DNA from: UTCHB3 sp008363265
GTDB taxonomy: Bacteria > Bacteroidota > Ignavibacteria > Ignavibacteriales > Ignavibacteriaceae
NCBI GenBank assembly: GCA_045863055.1
Contig: BTUW01000016.1
Span: 1 to 64,000 of the forward strand
Direction: 5' to 3'
DNA length: 64,000 nt
Positions 25,997-35,282 of this stretch are shown here, in pieces (positions within the stretch are counted from its first letter, which is position 1; each line of letters opens with the position of its first letter). Under the pieces are notes generated by a model. The model saw only the letters and a program-made list of their open reading frames with translations. It was not told where the DNA came from and ran no database searches. The position numbers were made by a program, and so were the translations under genes.

Positions 25997-28105
25997 ATGA
26001 TGAAAAATTACTTGATCTTGATTTTAGTTTCCCTCAATTTCCTCCTGAACGGGCAGTTAACCCCAATGAATCCCTTCGAGGATATCACCGCGTTCACCTC
26101 TGTTGTGGTGCAGGGTGAGACAATACTCCTTTCAACCGATAAGAGCAAAATTGTCAGAAGCACCGACGCGGGCCTCTCCTGGAGCTTGATTTCCGCGAAC
26201 ATCCCTTCCGGCCTGAAAAAACTTCACTCATCCGCCGCGGGTGTTGTGTACGGCTGCGGATCGGGAGGCAAGATCATCAAGTCGATCAATGGTGGCCTTA
26301 CATGGTCATCCGTCTCAACGGGTATCACTTCAGATCTGTTTGACATCACTTCGGTTAACAGCACCCTCCTGTTCGCTTGCGGCGCCGGGGGGAAAATACT
26401 TAAATCGACCAATGGGGGTCAATCATGGGTCGCATCATCTCCGCTGCCTTATCGTCTGAACACAATAAAATTTGCCGGTCCACAGACGGGCTGGGCTGCC
26501 GGTGACTTCGGCGTGGTTCTCAAGACCACAGACGCGGGTAACTCGTGGAACAGGGTATCCGGCGCTTCAGCCGACTGTAACTTCGCTGTTATCGCGCTAT
26601 TTGGGCTTGAAGGCATCTACATTCTCGGGCGCGAAGGGCAATTGTTGGCTTCCAACAATGGAGGGATCAGTTGGAAATATGAATTCCAGGATTTCTACAT
26701 GGAAGGCGATACTGTGATCGCTGCCTGGACCTATGGCAGGGACAGCGTGGTTTACGCAGACGACCGGGGTGCCCTCTCGATGGCAAGGATAATTCCTGAA
26801 AGACTCGATTTTTACTACTTCGGAAGCAGCGAGCCGGCCACGGCCAAATATTATCATGCCTTCCGTACCGATGATAAAAAATTCTATGTCGTTGGCCAGG
26901 GCCCCTCGATCTCAAGGGCGGTGATAAACGGCAGCAACTGGACATCGATGATCACGCAGTTAAATGGAAAAGACCTTCGATACCTCCGGTTCAGCGGGGA
27001 TAGGATCGCGTTGGTGAGCGATCCATTATCTTCGCAGGTTTTTATCTCTTACAACGGTGGTGTAAACTGGAATTTGACCAAATCCACCACGCAGCTTCGC
27101 AACCTGCAGGCTCTGAACTCAGGACGGCTCTTCATTACTGATATTTATTCCTGGTACAGCCCTGACACGGGGAAAACATGGAAAAGGTTCACCAATCCGT
27201 CTGGTTTCATGAAGGATGTCGTGTTTCTCGACAGCCTGAACGGTTATTGCATAATCTATTATTCGATGCCGGTTCCTTCAGACCCCAAGGGACGGTTTTA
27301 TCATACCACCAACGGCGGGGCTTCATGGGTTCAGCTGAAGGTTTTTGACTCATGGCGGGTGCTCGATCTTTTTGCCAATGAGGCAGGATTGGTCTGGATC
27401 ACTCAAGAGGTTACGAGGGAATTGCTCATCAGTTCTGACCACGGGCAAACCTTCACGGGAGTCTATCTCCCATTTGAGGGGGTTGTCGTTGGAGCGGGTA
27501 TAGGTCAAAAAGGTTACATCGCTTTCAGAGATGGGAGGATCGTTTATACATCCGCGTTTGGTGCAGGTTTTTCCATTACTTACAACAACTCAGCAGTTAC
27601 ACTGAACGCGGTATCGAATTCATACAGCGGAAGGTCGCTCGCGGTAGGCAGCAACGGCACCATCATCGCCACGATCGACTACGGAGCATCCTGGAGCTAC
27701 ATAAACACCGGAACCACGCTTAACCTCACGGGAGTCTGGTTGCTGCCTGACATGTCATATGTTGTGACAACGAGCAGTGGCGAAATTCTCAAAGGTGACC
27801 GCCCCGGGATATTCACCGGCGTTGAAAATGAAAATTTTGGAGTGCCGGTAGAGTTCACCCTTGGCAACTACCCGAACCCCTTCAACGGCTCGACGGTGAT
27901 ACACTTCACCCTGCCAAGTGATTCAGACTGCAGGCTCGAGGTGTTCTCCCCTATCGGATCAATGGTGTTTGCGACTGATCTTAAGGGAGTGCAGGGCAGC
28001 AACAGTTACAGTTTCGATGCTTCTTCGCTCAATTCGGGCGTGTATCTATACCGGCTCACGGCAGGTGGGAAGGCATTAACAGGCAAGATGATCCTGTTGA
28101 AGTGA
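25997..28105 (+). CDS. A2: secreted YCF48/Asp-box propeller protein with T9SS sorting domain
   Basis: A 702-residue paralogue of A1 with the same layout: signal peptide 1-20 (MMKNYLILILVSLNFLLNGQ), N-terminal signature LTPMNPFEDITAFTSVVV, about ten Asp-box motifs in equivalent places (STDAGLSW, SINGGLTW, STNGGQSW, TTDAGNSW, SNNGGISW, SYNGGVNW, SPDTGKTW, TTNGGASW, SSDHGQTF, TIDYGASW) and a sorting domain at about 618-702. By eye the body is under 60% identical to A1 while the sorting domain is close to 85-90% identical. Two adjacent ATG codons (25997 and 26000) can serve as start; the gene lies 7 nt after B1 and 16 nt before B2. Same inferred role as A1. Confidence 0.85.
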   Translation: MMKNYLILILVSLNFLLNGQLTPMNPFEDITAFTSVVVQGETILLSTDKSKIVRSTDAGLSWSLISANIPSGLKKLHSSAAGVVYGCGSGGKIIKSINGGLTWSSVSTGITSDLFDITSVNSTLLFACGAGGKILKSTNGGQSWVASSPLPYRLNTIKFAGPQTGWAAGDFGVVLKTTDAGNSWNRVSGASADCNFAVIALFGLEGIYILGREGQLLASNNGGISWKYEFQDFYMEGDTVIAAWTYGRDSVVYADDRGALSMARIIPERLDFYYFGSSEPATAKYYHAFRTDDKKFYVVGQGPSISRAVINGSNWTSMITQLNGKDLRYLRFSGDRIALVSDPLSSQVFISYNGGVNWNLTKSTTQLRNLQALNSGRLFITDIYSWYSPDTGKTWKRFTNPSGFMKDVVFLDSLNGYCIIYYSMPVPSDPKGRFYHTTNGGASWVQLKVFDSWRVLDLFANEAGLVWITQEVTRELLISSDHGQTFTGVYLPFEGVVVGAGIGQKGYIAFRDGRIVYTSAFGAGFSITYNNSAVTLNAVSNSYSGRSLAVGSNGTIIATIDYGASWSYINTGTTLNLTGVWLLPDMSYVVTTSSGEILKGDRPGIFTGVENENFGVPVEFTLGNYPNPFNGSTVIHFTLPSDSDCRLEVFSPIGSMVFATDLKGVQGSNSYSFDASSLNSGVYLYRLTAGGKALTGKMILLK

Positions 28106-28121
28106 TCAATAAAGGTGAATA

Positions 28122-31100
28122 ATGAAAATTCAAAAGCATAAACTTTTTACATTAAGTCCACTCCTGTTCTTCGCCCTTCTGGTTTGTTTACCGGTCTCAA
28201 GCGTTTATGCCCAGCGCTTCAGCATTGAACAAACAGAAGAGTTCCTTAACGAGTACTGGGTTTCCACCCCGTTTGTTCAGGTATCTTCCCTGCTGTTCAA
28301 GGACAGTCTGCTCGGATTGGTCCACACAGGTGCCAATGAGTTTGGAATAACCTCCGACGGGGGCGCGAATTGGCACAAAAGAACCATATCGCTCTCTTTC
28401 GAGCGGGACGCGGCCGTTATAATGATCTCGAAAGACTCCCTTTTCTATATCTCCACCAACAGAAGGTTCATCTTCTCTTCTGATGGAGGACAGAACTGGA
28501 CAAACGCCGGAAGCGTGACCGGTATCGGCGGCGACATCATTTCGATGGTATTTTACGACAGGCTCAGGGGGTTGGGCACCACTTCAGACGGCAAGATCTA
28601 CACCACTGATAACGGAGGTTTCAGCTGGACACAGGTTGGCGGGACGCCCCAGTCAAACCCGAATACACAGCTCAATGTCTACGACAGTCTCACCATTTGT
28701 TATGGCAGTAACCGCTCTTTTCTTCTCTCAAGTGACCGAGGCGCGTCATGGGACGAGCGTTCGTTCAGTGATTCGATCAACACCCCGGATTTCATGAAGA
28801 TCATCAATGGGAACATCTTCATCAGTTCGACAGGCAACACCTGGTACAAAACCGGTCTGAACGGAAATATCATCTACCGGGAGACCCTTGCCCCTGACCT
28901 GAGGGTTGTGAACTTTGCCTTCCCGTCTGAGAACGAGGTGTGGGTGGCGAGCAATAACGATGGCATCAAGGTTTCAACACCCGGATCAGGGGTGTGGTCA
29001 TATTCAACCTATCCACAGCAGGCGCCTTCGACCGGTATCTATGAGTCATTCAACGGGAATATACTCGTTGCACACTATTCCGGTGATGAATCCCCGGCTA
29101 TGATCAGGTTAAGTGATCCCGGTAAGAAATTTTCCGTTAAACGGGCGAGGATACCGGGGAATTACAGACTTTCAGCCGTCAAGGTTATTTCTCCCGGGCT
29201 TACCATCGTGGGAAGCTACGATGGCGCGATCTTCAGATCGACCGACCAGGGCAGGTCATGGGAAAAAACCTCAGGCAGCTCGATGCTTCCTGCCATCACT
29301 TCGATCGCAGCCAAGGATCAGTCCACCATATTTGCCGGCTGCACGGGCGGGATCATTCTTAAGTCGACCGATGCAGGTCTCTCATGGAGCATGGTCACCA
29401 CCAGTTTAACCGGTCAGATTACAGCGATAGAGTACAAACCGTTGGATACACTCTTTGTTACGACTTCAACCAGGGTCTACATCACAACCCTGTCTCAGCT
29501 CCCGGCACTGACGCCCGTAAACTTCCCTTACACTCAGAACAATATCACCAAAGTGAGGTTCTGGGACAGCAGGTCAGGATTTATCGGCGATTCAAAAGCC
29601 TCATATTATACTGTCAATGGTGGAAAGAACTGGACCCACTTCAGTCTGGGATACTTCAACACCGGTGATATTTCGATCCTCCCCGGTTCCGGTATATGTT
29701 ACCTTTCCGGTCAGAACTCGCTGCAGGTCAGGGACCTTAAGAATAATAGATATTACGATTCCCGTTTCCGTGGGTTTTTCCGTTTTGTCGATCACGACTC
29801 AACCGCCGGATTCATTCTTGATACATATTACGGCGCGTTAATGCCTTATTATTTAAGCGGACCGCGGCTCGAGTATCTCATGGCAGGCGGCCCAATGGCA
29901 TTGAACGCGTATGACTACTTCAACTCAGGCTACTCGATCGGTGTCGGTGATGGCGGGTTGCTCGTTTTCATCTCGTATAAAAGTGCTCAGGAACCCCCTT
30001 CCGCGTGTAGCGGGCTCACGCCCAATTTCACATCAAATGTCTCGGGCAGGAATGTAACCCTTTCATGGATAGAGCCCTATCTTCTGACCCCGAATGAGGA
30101 ATATCAAATCGAACTCGCCCGCGATGACTCCACTTCTGTGATCGTTTCACAGGCCGGTATAACCGCCACTTCCTTCCAGGTGACGGGACTTGACGAGGAA
30201 AAAACGTACTTCTGGCGGGTAAGAGCCAGGAATCAATCCGGTTGGGGTGACTACACCCCCTGGACCAAATTTTTCCTGATGCGGAATGTCTACACCTTCA
30301 GAGAGGTCACGCTGCCCCGCTACGCGACGGTAAACTCGATCACCGAAACACCTGACGGCACGATCTGGGCTGCCGGCGACAGTGGGTTTGTGGCCCGTTC
30401 AACGATTCAGGGCGAGACCTGGGAAGTGGTGCCCTTCCAGTTCAGTGACGATCTGAAGTATTGCTCAGCGAATCCTTATAACGGCACCCTGCTGATCTCT
30501 TCAACAACGGGAGATGTGATAGTCTCAACGGATAATGGCAACAGCTGGAACCGAACCACCTCCGGACTCGCCGGGTCGGTGGTCAGATCAATTCTGTTCC
30601 TCTCTGAGACCGAAGGATATTTGTGCGGCACAAATGGACTCGCTTCACGAACCTTGGATGGTGGGGCCACATGGTACTTGTCAAGTATCCCTGTGAACGC
30701 GCCTGATCTGAACTCGATCATCAGTCTTGATAACGGGGTGATCCTGATAGCAGCTGATGGCGGCATATTCCTGAGATCAACCGATTTTGGCAGACACTAT
30801 ACCTCTGTGCCTTTCTTTTCGGGCTACAATCTTCGGTCACTCTTCCGGTTCAATTCGAAACTCCACCTGTTCAACGAGTTTGCGTCGGGTATGACGAGCA
30901 GCGATAATGGCAGCACATGGCAGGATCTTCCACTCCCTTTCAACAGTGTTGTCAGGCAGATCGATGTTTCACAGGGGCGGTTCCGTATCCTGTCTGAAAA
31001 TGGCGGGATTTACACCTCAACACTTCAGGGAGACAGGTTGAATTATCAGCCTTTACCGGGAGGTTCAAAGTATAGAGCGGTCCACCTCTCCCCGGCAGGA

Positions 31101-31463
31101 AAGCTGATCGTCGCGGGTGCCGGTAATACTCTCCTCATCGGAGTGGATACATCCACTGTGTCCGGAATGCCGGAATCAGATGTGTCTGCAGGTACACCTG
31201 ACGGGTACCGGCTCTATCAGAATCACCCCAATCCATTCAACGGTACCTCTGTGATCCCTTTTTACATGGCTCGCGCGGCGAGAGCGTTAATTGAAATATT
31301 CAATCCTAACGGCGAAAAGGTGGCGGTAATACTGGATGATGAACTTTCCACCGGGGATCATCGTGTCAGTTTCGACTCCCGCAATCTGCCAAGCGGGATC
31401 TACTTCTACAGGTTGACCATCGCGAATTCAAGTGTAACCCGTAAAATGATATTGCTCAAGTAG
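28122..31463 (+). CDS. B2: large secreted propeller-FN3-propeller protein with T9SS sorting domain
   Basis: A 1113-residue paralogue of B1, exactly the same length. Signal peptide 1-31 (LLFFALLVCLPVSSVYAQ). Mature N-terminus RFSIEQTEEFLNEYW as in B1 (RFNIEQTEVFLNEYW). First propeller region about 32-622, FN3-like domain about 627-723 (VTLSWIEPYLLTPNEEYQIE ... YFWRVRARNQSGWGDYTPW), second propeller about 740-1020 (STDNGNSW, TLDGGATW, SSDNGSTW), sorting domain about 1029-1113 (YQNHPNPFNGTSVIPFYMARAA). The start context from 28075 to 28146 is identical to 22601-22672 before B1. Both products keep intact reading frames, so both copies appear functional. It is followed after 11 nt by A3. Confidence 0.85.
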   Translation: MKIQKHKLFTLSPLLFFALLVCLPVSSVYAQRFSIEQTEEFLNEYWVSTPFVQVSSLLFKDSLLGLVHTGANEFGITSDGGANWHKRTISLSFERDAAVIMISKDSLFYISTNRRFIFSSDGGQNWTNAGSVTGIGGDIISMVFYDRLRGLGTTSDGKIYTTDNGGFSWTQVGGTPQSNPNTQLNVYDSLTICYGSNRSFLLSSDRGASWDERSFSDSINTPDFMKIINGNIFISSTGNTWYKTGLNGNIIYRETLAPDLRVVNFAFPSENEVWVASNNDGIKVSTPGSGVWSYSTYPQQAPSTGIYESFNGNILVAHYSGDESPAMIRLSDPGKKFSVKRARIPGNYRLSAVKVISPGLTIVGSYDGAIFRSTDQGRSWEKTSGSSMLPAITSIAAKDQSTIFAGCTGGIILKSTDAGLSWSMVTTSLTGQITAIEYKPLDTLFVTTSTRVYITTLSQLPALTPVNFPYTQNNITKVRFWDSRSGFIGDSKASYYTVNGGKNWTHFSLGYFNTGDISILPGSGICYLSGQNSLQVRDLKNNRYYDSRFRGFFRFVDHDSTAGFILDTYYGALMPYYLSGPRLEYLMAGGPMALNAYDYFNSGYSIGVGDGGLLVFISYKSAQEPPSACSGLTPNFTSNVSGRNVTLSWIEPYLLTPNEEYQIELARDDSTSVIVSQAGITATSFQVTGLDEEKTYFWRVRARNQSGWGDYTPWTKFFLMRNVYTFREVTLPRYATVNSITETPDGTIWAAGDSGFVARSTIQGETWEVVPFQFSDDLKYCSANPYNGTLLISSTTGDVIVSTDNGNSWNRTTSGLAGSVVRSILFLSETEGYLCGTNGLASRTLDGGATWYLSSIPVNAPDLNSIISLDNGVILIAADGGIFLRSTDFGRHYTSVPFFSGYNLRSLFRFNSKLHLFNEFASGMTSSDNGSTWQDLPLPFNSVVRQIDVSQGRFRILSENGGIYTSTLQGDRLNYQPLPGGSKYRAVHLSPAGKLIVAGAGNTLLIGVDTSTVSGMPESDVSAGTPDGYRLYQNHPNPFNGTSVIPFYMARAARALIEIFNPNGEKVAVILDDELSTGDHRVSFDSRNLPSGIYFYRLTIANSSVTRKMILLK

Positions 31464-31474
31464 GAGGCAGCAGG

Positions 31475-33601
31475 GTGAAAAAATATACTTTAACGATCTT
31501 CATTTCCCTCTTTTTCGTATCACACGGACAGTTTACCCCCCTTAACCCGTTCGAGGATATCGACGCGTTCACTTCGGTGACACAGTCAGGGGAGGTCATG
31601 CTCTTGGGTACCAATACAAACAAGATCATCAGAAGCACTGATGGCGGCACGTCATGGAGCAAATTGACCATCAACATCCCCACCGGACTGAACAAACTCA
31701 ATTCAGCCTACGGCATCCATCTTGGGGCCGGAAATGGCGGAAAGGTGATAAGATCAACCGACGGCGGACTTACATGGTCGTTCCTAGCCACCAGCACAAC
31801 AAATGATCTGTTCGATATAATCTCCATCAGTCCGGCACTGATCTTCGCGTGCGGGGCAAATGGCACTGTCATCCGGTCAACCGATGGCGGAGGTACATGG
31901 ACAGTTTCAAACCCCGTCCCGTTCCGTTTGAATTCCATCCGTTTCTCCACATTCCTTACGGGATGGGCAGCCGGCGATAACGGCGTCGTAATAAAAACCA
32001 CCGATGGCGGCATTTCATGGACCCGCGTTACAGGGGCCGGTGCCGCGTGCAACTATGCGGTTGTATCACTCTTCGCGCAGGATGGCATTTTCCTTTTCGG
32101 CCGTGAAGGTCAGAAAATGGTTTCAACAGATGGTGGCACAAACTGGTCGTACACCTCCGAGACGGTTTACATGGTCGGTGATACGGTGATCGCGGCATGG
32201 AATTACAGCAGGGATACCGCGGTTTATGCTGATGACCGCGGGGCTTTGACCATTGTGGTGATGACCCCCCAGGGATTCAGATCCGGAAGATTTACAAATG
32301 ATCCGCCAATACTCTCGAAATACCATGCTGTATTCCGGACCGAGGATAAAAAATTCCTGGCCGTCGGTCAGGGTCCCTCAATCTCCCGTCTGGAGCTGAA
32401 CAACTCATGGACTTCCCTGATCACATTACTACGGGGAAGAAACCTTCGGTTCCTGAAGTTCGCCGGGAACGGTACAGGTCTGGTTGCCGGATTTCAGGAT
32501 GGAAGCAATCCCGATCTGTCCGATGTTTTCGTCACCCCCGATGGAGGAGTCTCATGGAAACTTTCAAAATCAACCGTCTACCTGAAGAATTTGCACACGA
32601 TACCGGAAGGTAATATTTACATTGCTGAATTGAATTCCTGGGTAAGTTCCGATACAGGAAGGACGTGGCGCAAGCAGACCGATGTTTCCGGCTCCAAGCG
32701 CGACCTCGTTTTCGTCGACCCCTCAACAGGATACTGCATCGACTATTATTCCATGCCCGTACCCGGAACTCCCAAAGGCCGTTTCTATATCACGCGGAAC
32801 GGGGGAAGTTCGTGGAACCTGCTGAAAACATTCGAATCATACTCGGTCTGGAAGATATTCGCGGATAAAAGCGGAAGAGTATGGATCACCAGTGGAGGCT
32901 CCGCCGTGGTGAATGTGAGTGCCGACAGCGGACGCACGCTGACCGAAATATACCTCCCGGGGTTTTACTCGGGTGATATAGCTATCGGCGCGAACATCGG
33001 GACAAACGGATATATTGTATATGAACAGTGCCGGGTTTTTCACACTTCTTCCGGCGGCAGTTCGTTCACAAAAACCTACGATGCTGCCAATATGACAGCA
33101 AGGGCCGTATCCAATGCGATCGCGGGACAGTCACTGGTCGTCGGAAATGCAGGTAAAATTATCGCGACAACCGATCACGGCGCCACCTGGCAACAGCTTC
33201 CCGAGTGGACATCCCTCGATCTTACCTCTGTCTGGTTAATGCCGGATCTTTCATTCATTGTGACCACTTCAACCGGTGAGGTGCTAAAAGGTGATCGCCC
33301 CGGTATCTTTACAGGAATTGAAGATGAAAATACCGAAATGCCTGCAGAGTTCACCCTCGGCAACTACCCGAACCCCTTCAACGGCTCAACCGTGATACAC
33401 TTCACCCTGCCAAATGATTCAGACTGCCGGCTCGAGGTTTTCTCCCCTGTTGGTTCAAGGGTTTTCGCCGTTGACATCAAAGGCGTAAAAGGCACAAACA
33501 GCTACAGTTTCGATGCTTCTTCGTTCAATTCGGGAGTGTATCTATACCGCTTGACGGCGGGTGGGAAGGCATTTATGGGTAAGATGGTTTATCTCAAGTG
33601 A
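31475..33601 (+). CDS. A3: secreted YCF48/Asp-box propeller protein with T9SS sorting domain
   Basis: A 708-residue paralogue of A1/A2, closer to A2. GTG start at 31475 with a strong AGGAGG ribosome binding site 7 nt upstream; signal peptide MKKYTLTIFISLFFVSHGQ. N-terminal signature FTPLNPFEDIDAFTSV, ten Asp-box motifs (STDGGTSW, STDGGLTW, STDGGGTW, TTDGGISW, STDGGTNW, TPDGGVSW, SSDTGRTW, TRNGGSSW, SADSGRTL, TTDHGATW), sorting domain about 623-708 (FTLGNYPNPFNGSTVIHFTLP). The near-perfect STDGG repeats suggest that propeller blades are being renewed by internal conversion. It is 11 nt after B2 and 12 nt before gene C. Confidence 0.85.
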   Translation: MKKYTLTIFISLFFVSHGQFTPLNPFEDIDAFTSVTQSGEVMLLGTNTNKIIRSTDGGTSWSKLTINIPTGLNKLNSAYGIHLGAGNGGKVIRSTDGGLTWSFLATSTTNDLFDIISISPALIFACGANGTVIRSTDGGGTWTVSNPVPFRLNSIRFSTFLTGWAAGDNGVVIKTTDGGISWTRVTGAGAACNYAVVSLFAQDGIFLFGREGQKMVSTDGGTNWSYTSETVYMVGDTVIAAWNYSRDTAVYADDRGALTIVVMTPQGFRSGRFTNDPPILSKYHAVFRTEDKKFLAVGQGPSISRLELNNSWTSLITLLRGRNLRFLKFAGNGTGLVAGFQDGSNPDLSDVFVTPDGGVSWKLSKSTVYLKNLHTIPEGNIYIAELNSWVSSDTGRTWRKQTDVSGSKRDLVFVDPSTGYCIDYYSMPVPGTPKGRFYITRNGGSSWNLLKTFESYSVWKIFADKSGRVWITSGGSAVVNVSADSGRTLTEIYLPGFYSGDIAIGANIGTNGYIVYEQCRVFHTSSGGSSFTKTYDAANMTARAVSNAIAGQSLVVGNAGKIIATTDHGATWQQLPEWTSLDLTSVWLMPDLSFIVTTSTGEVLKGDRPGIFTGIEDENTEMPAEFTLGNYPNPFNGSTVIHFTLPNDSDCRLEVFSPVGSRVFAVDIKGVKGTNSYSFDASSFNSGVYLYRLTAGGKAFMGKMVYLK

Positions 33602-33613
33602 AATGCAGGAAAT

Positions 33614-35212
33614 ATGAAAGCACCAAACCTCGGCAAATACTTCGTTCTATTGATCCTTTTTCAGGGACTCACTCATTTTGTCGTGGCACAGACTGAAATT
33701 CTGTACCCGGATACACTTCAGATCAACGATTCGCTCCCTCCGTCGACCGTCGAGATCGAGCTTCCGCCCAGGGATTACGCTTGGGCGATCACGAAACAGA
33801 CCCTCAGATGGAAGAAACCTTATTCCCGTTCACCTGTTCAATACTACGGCCTCCAGATCGCGAAAGGCGATACTTCAAACATCATATATACTGAAAATGT
33901 TAACGCGCCTAACTGGTACACACCCATGTTCTTGCAGGAGAACAATGTTTACTACTGGCGTGTGAGGGCTAAAAACAAATACGGCTATAATCAATACTGC
34001 AACTGGGCTAAGTTCTCGATCCCTGCTTCAATTCTGAATCTTCGTGTAATTGAAGTGACAATACCATACCTTACCTCTATAAAACACGCCATCGAGCAAC
34101 CAACCGGCGTTTTCCACATCTGGGGCAACCGGGGTTTTTGCTGCTCAACCGACTCCGGAGCAACATGGTTTTTACCGGGCTCTGATTATTTTCCGTTATA
34201 CACTATGAAAGGACCCTTTCGGTGGGACAAAAAGAAACAGGAACTCTACGCGTTCGGTTTCAGTAAGCACTACATCTACTACGATAGTAACAACAGGCAA
34301 TGGAAGACAGGGTACTTCGACTATGATCAGGCGAGCGCGAATAACATCGCCTGGGTGGATAACTTCACCGCTTTGATGGCGACCTCACAAGGTTTGTATT
34401 TGAAAACAGGTTATTATGAGTGGCGGCGGATCTACTACGCGCCATATTCAGGAGGGTTGAGGGAGATTGTAATAAAAGGGAGTGATACTGTGGTGGCTGC
34501 GGGGGCAAACGGTTTGGTTGTTGTTTCCACTGATGGCGGCTGGACCTATCAAAGGAAGTACCTCCCCGCGGATCAGAATTTCATCAGCAGCGGAATAACA
34601 AAGGATGGAAGTATCATTCTTTGGTCGGCTTACGGCACAAAATTTACAAGCTCCGATCTGTTCAACACCTGGGAGGAGGAATTTCAGCATGTCCCGGGCG
34701 AATTCAGCAGCGCTCAGTACTCTAACGGTTATGAGTTGACGCTCACGAGAACGGGAAACCTGGCCACAAAATTCGAGGGTTCTGGTTCTTACTTCTATGA
34801 TGCCGGACGGGGAGAGATCGCCTCGCAGTCAACCTTCCGCGTTAATTCGGAAGGAAAGGTGGCCCTGCCCGCGAGTGGTGCTTATATTCTTTCGGGTCAA
34901 CTTCCACTTACACCAACTGAGGTGGAAGAGGAATCAACAGGTAGTCTCACGTTCGGGCTCGGACACAATTACCCCAATCCATTCAATTCTGCCACTGTTA
35001 TCCCCTGCTCAATAGACCTGGAAGGGATGTACACACTGGAAGTGTTCAATATGCTTGGCAGCAAGGTTTACACTCTTTTCGAGGGCTTCCTTCAGGCAGG
35101 TAACCATAAATTCAAACTGAGCAGCGACACCATTTCGAGCGGGGTTTACTTTGTTTCCCTGTCCAATTCCAAAGGGAAAAGGGTTACCTCCAAGGTGATC
35201 GTGCTGAAATGA
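33614..35212 (+). CDS. C: shortened B-type protein (FN3-propeller-sorting domain)
   Basis: A 532-residue protein. Signal peptide 1-26 (YFVLLILFQGLTHFVVAQ). An FN3-like domain comes first (about 40-138: LRWKKPYSRSPVQYYGLQIA, GDTSNIIYTENV, VYYWRVRAKNKYGYNQYCNW), then a single small propeller region (about 145-430: STDSGATW, STDGGWTY) and a T9SS sorting domain (about 448-532: LGHNYPNPFNSATVIPCSID ... SKVIVLK). This is the domain order of the C-terminal half of B proteins, i.e. a B without its large N-terminal propeller but with its own signal peptide. It may complete a third A-B pair with A3, which precedes it by 12 nt. No frame damage, so it looks like a functional short form rather than a pseudogene. 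Confidence 0.8.
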   Translation: MKAPNLGKYFVLLILFQGLTHFVVAQTEILYPDTLQINDSLPPSTVEIELPPRDYAWAITKQTLRWKKPYSRSPVQYYGLQIAKGDTSNIIYTENVNAPNWYTPMFLQENNVYYWRVRAKNKYGYNQYCNWAKFSIPASILNLRVIEVTIPYLTSIKHAIEQPTGVFHIWGNRGFCCSTDSGATWFLPGSDYFPLYTMKGPFRWDKKKQELYAFGFSKHYIYYDSNNRQWKTGYFDYDQASANNIAWVDNFTALMATSQGLYLKTGYYEWRRIYYAPYSGGLREIVIKGSDTVVAAGANGLVVVSTDGGWTYQRKYLPADQNFISSGITKDGSIILWSAYGTKFTSSDLFNTWEEEFQHVPGEFSSAQYSNGYELTLTRTGNLATKFEGSGSYFYDAGRGEIASQSTFRVNSEGKVALPASGAYILSGQLPLTPTEVEEESTGSLTFGLGHNYPNPFNSATVIPCSIDLEGMYTLEVFNMLGSKVYTLFEGFLQAGNHKFKLSSDTISSGVYFVSLSNSKGKRVTSKVIVLK

Positions 35213-35282
35213 CCGGCATGTCTTAAACCCCGGCGACAATTCCATTGTCAAACTTTGACCGATCCGGAAATTTTGAGAGATT

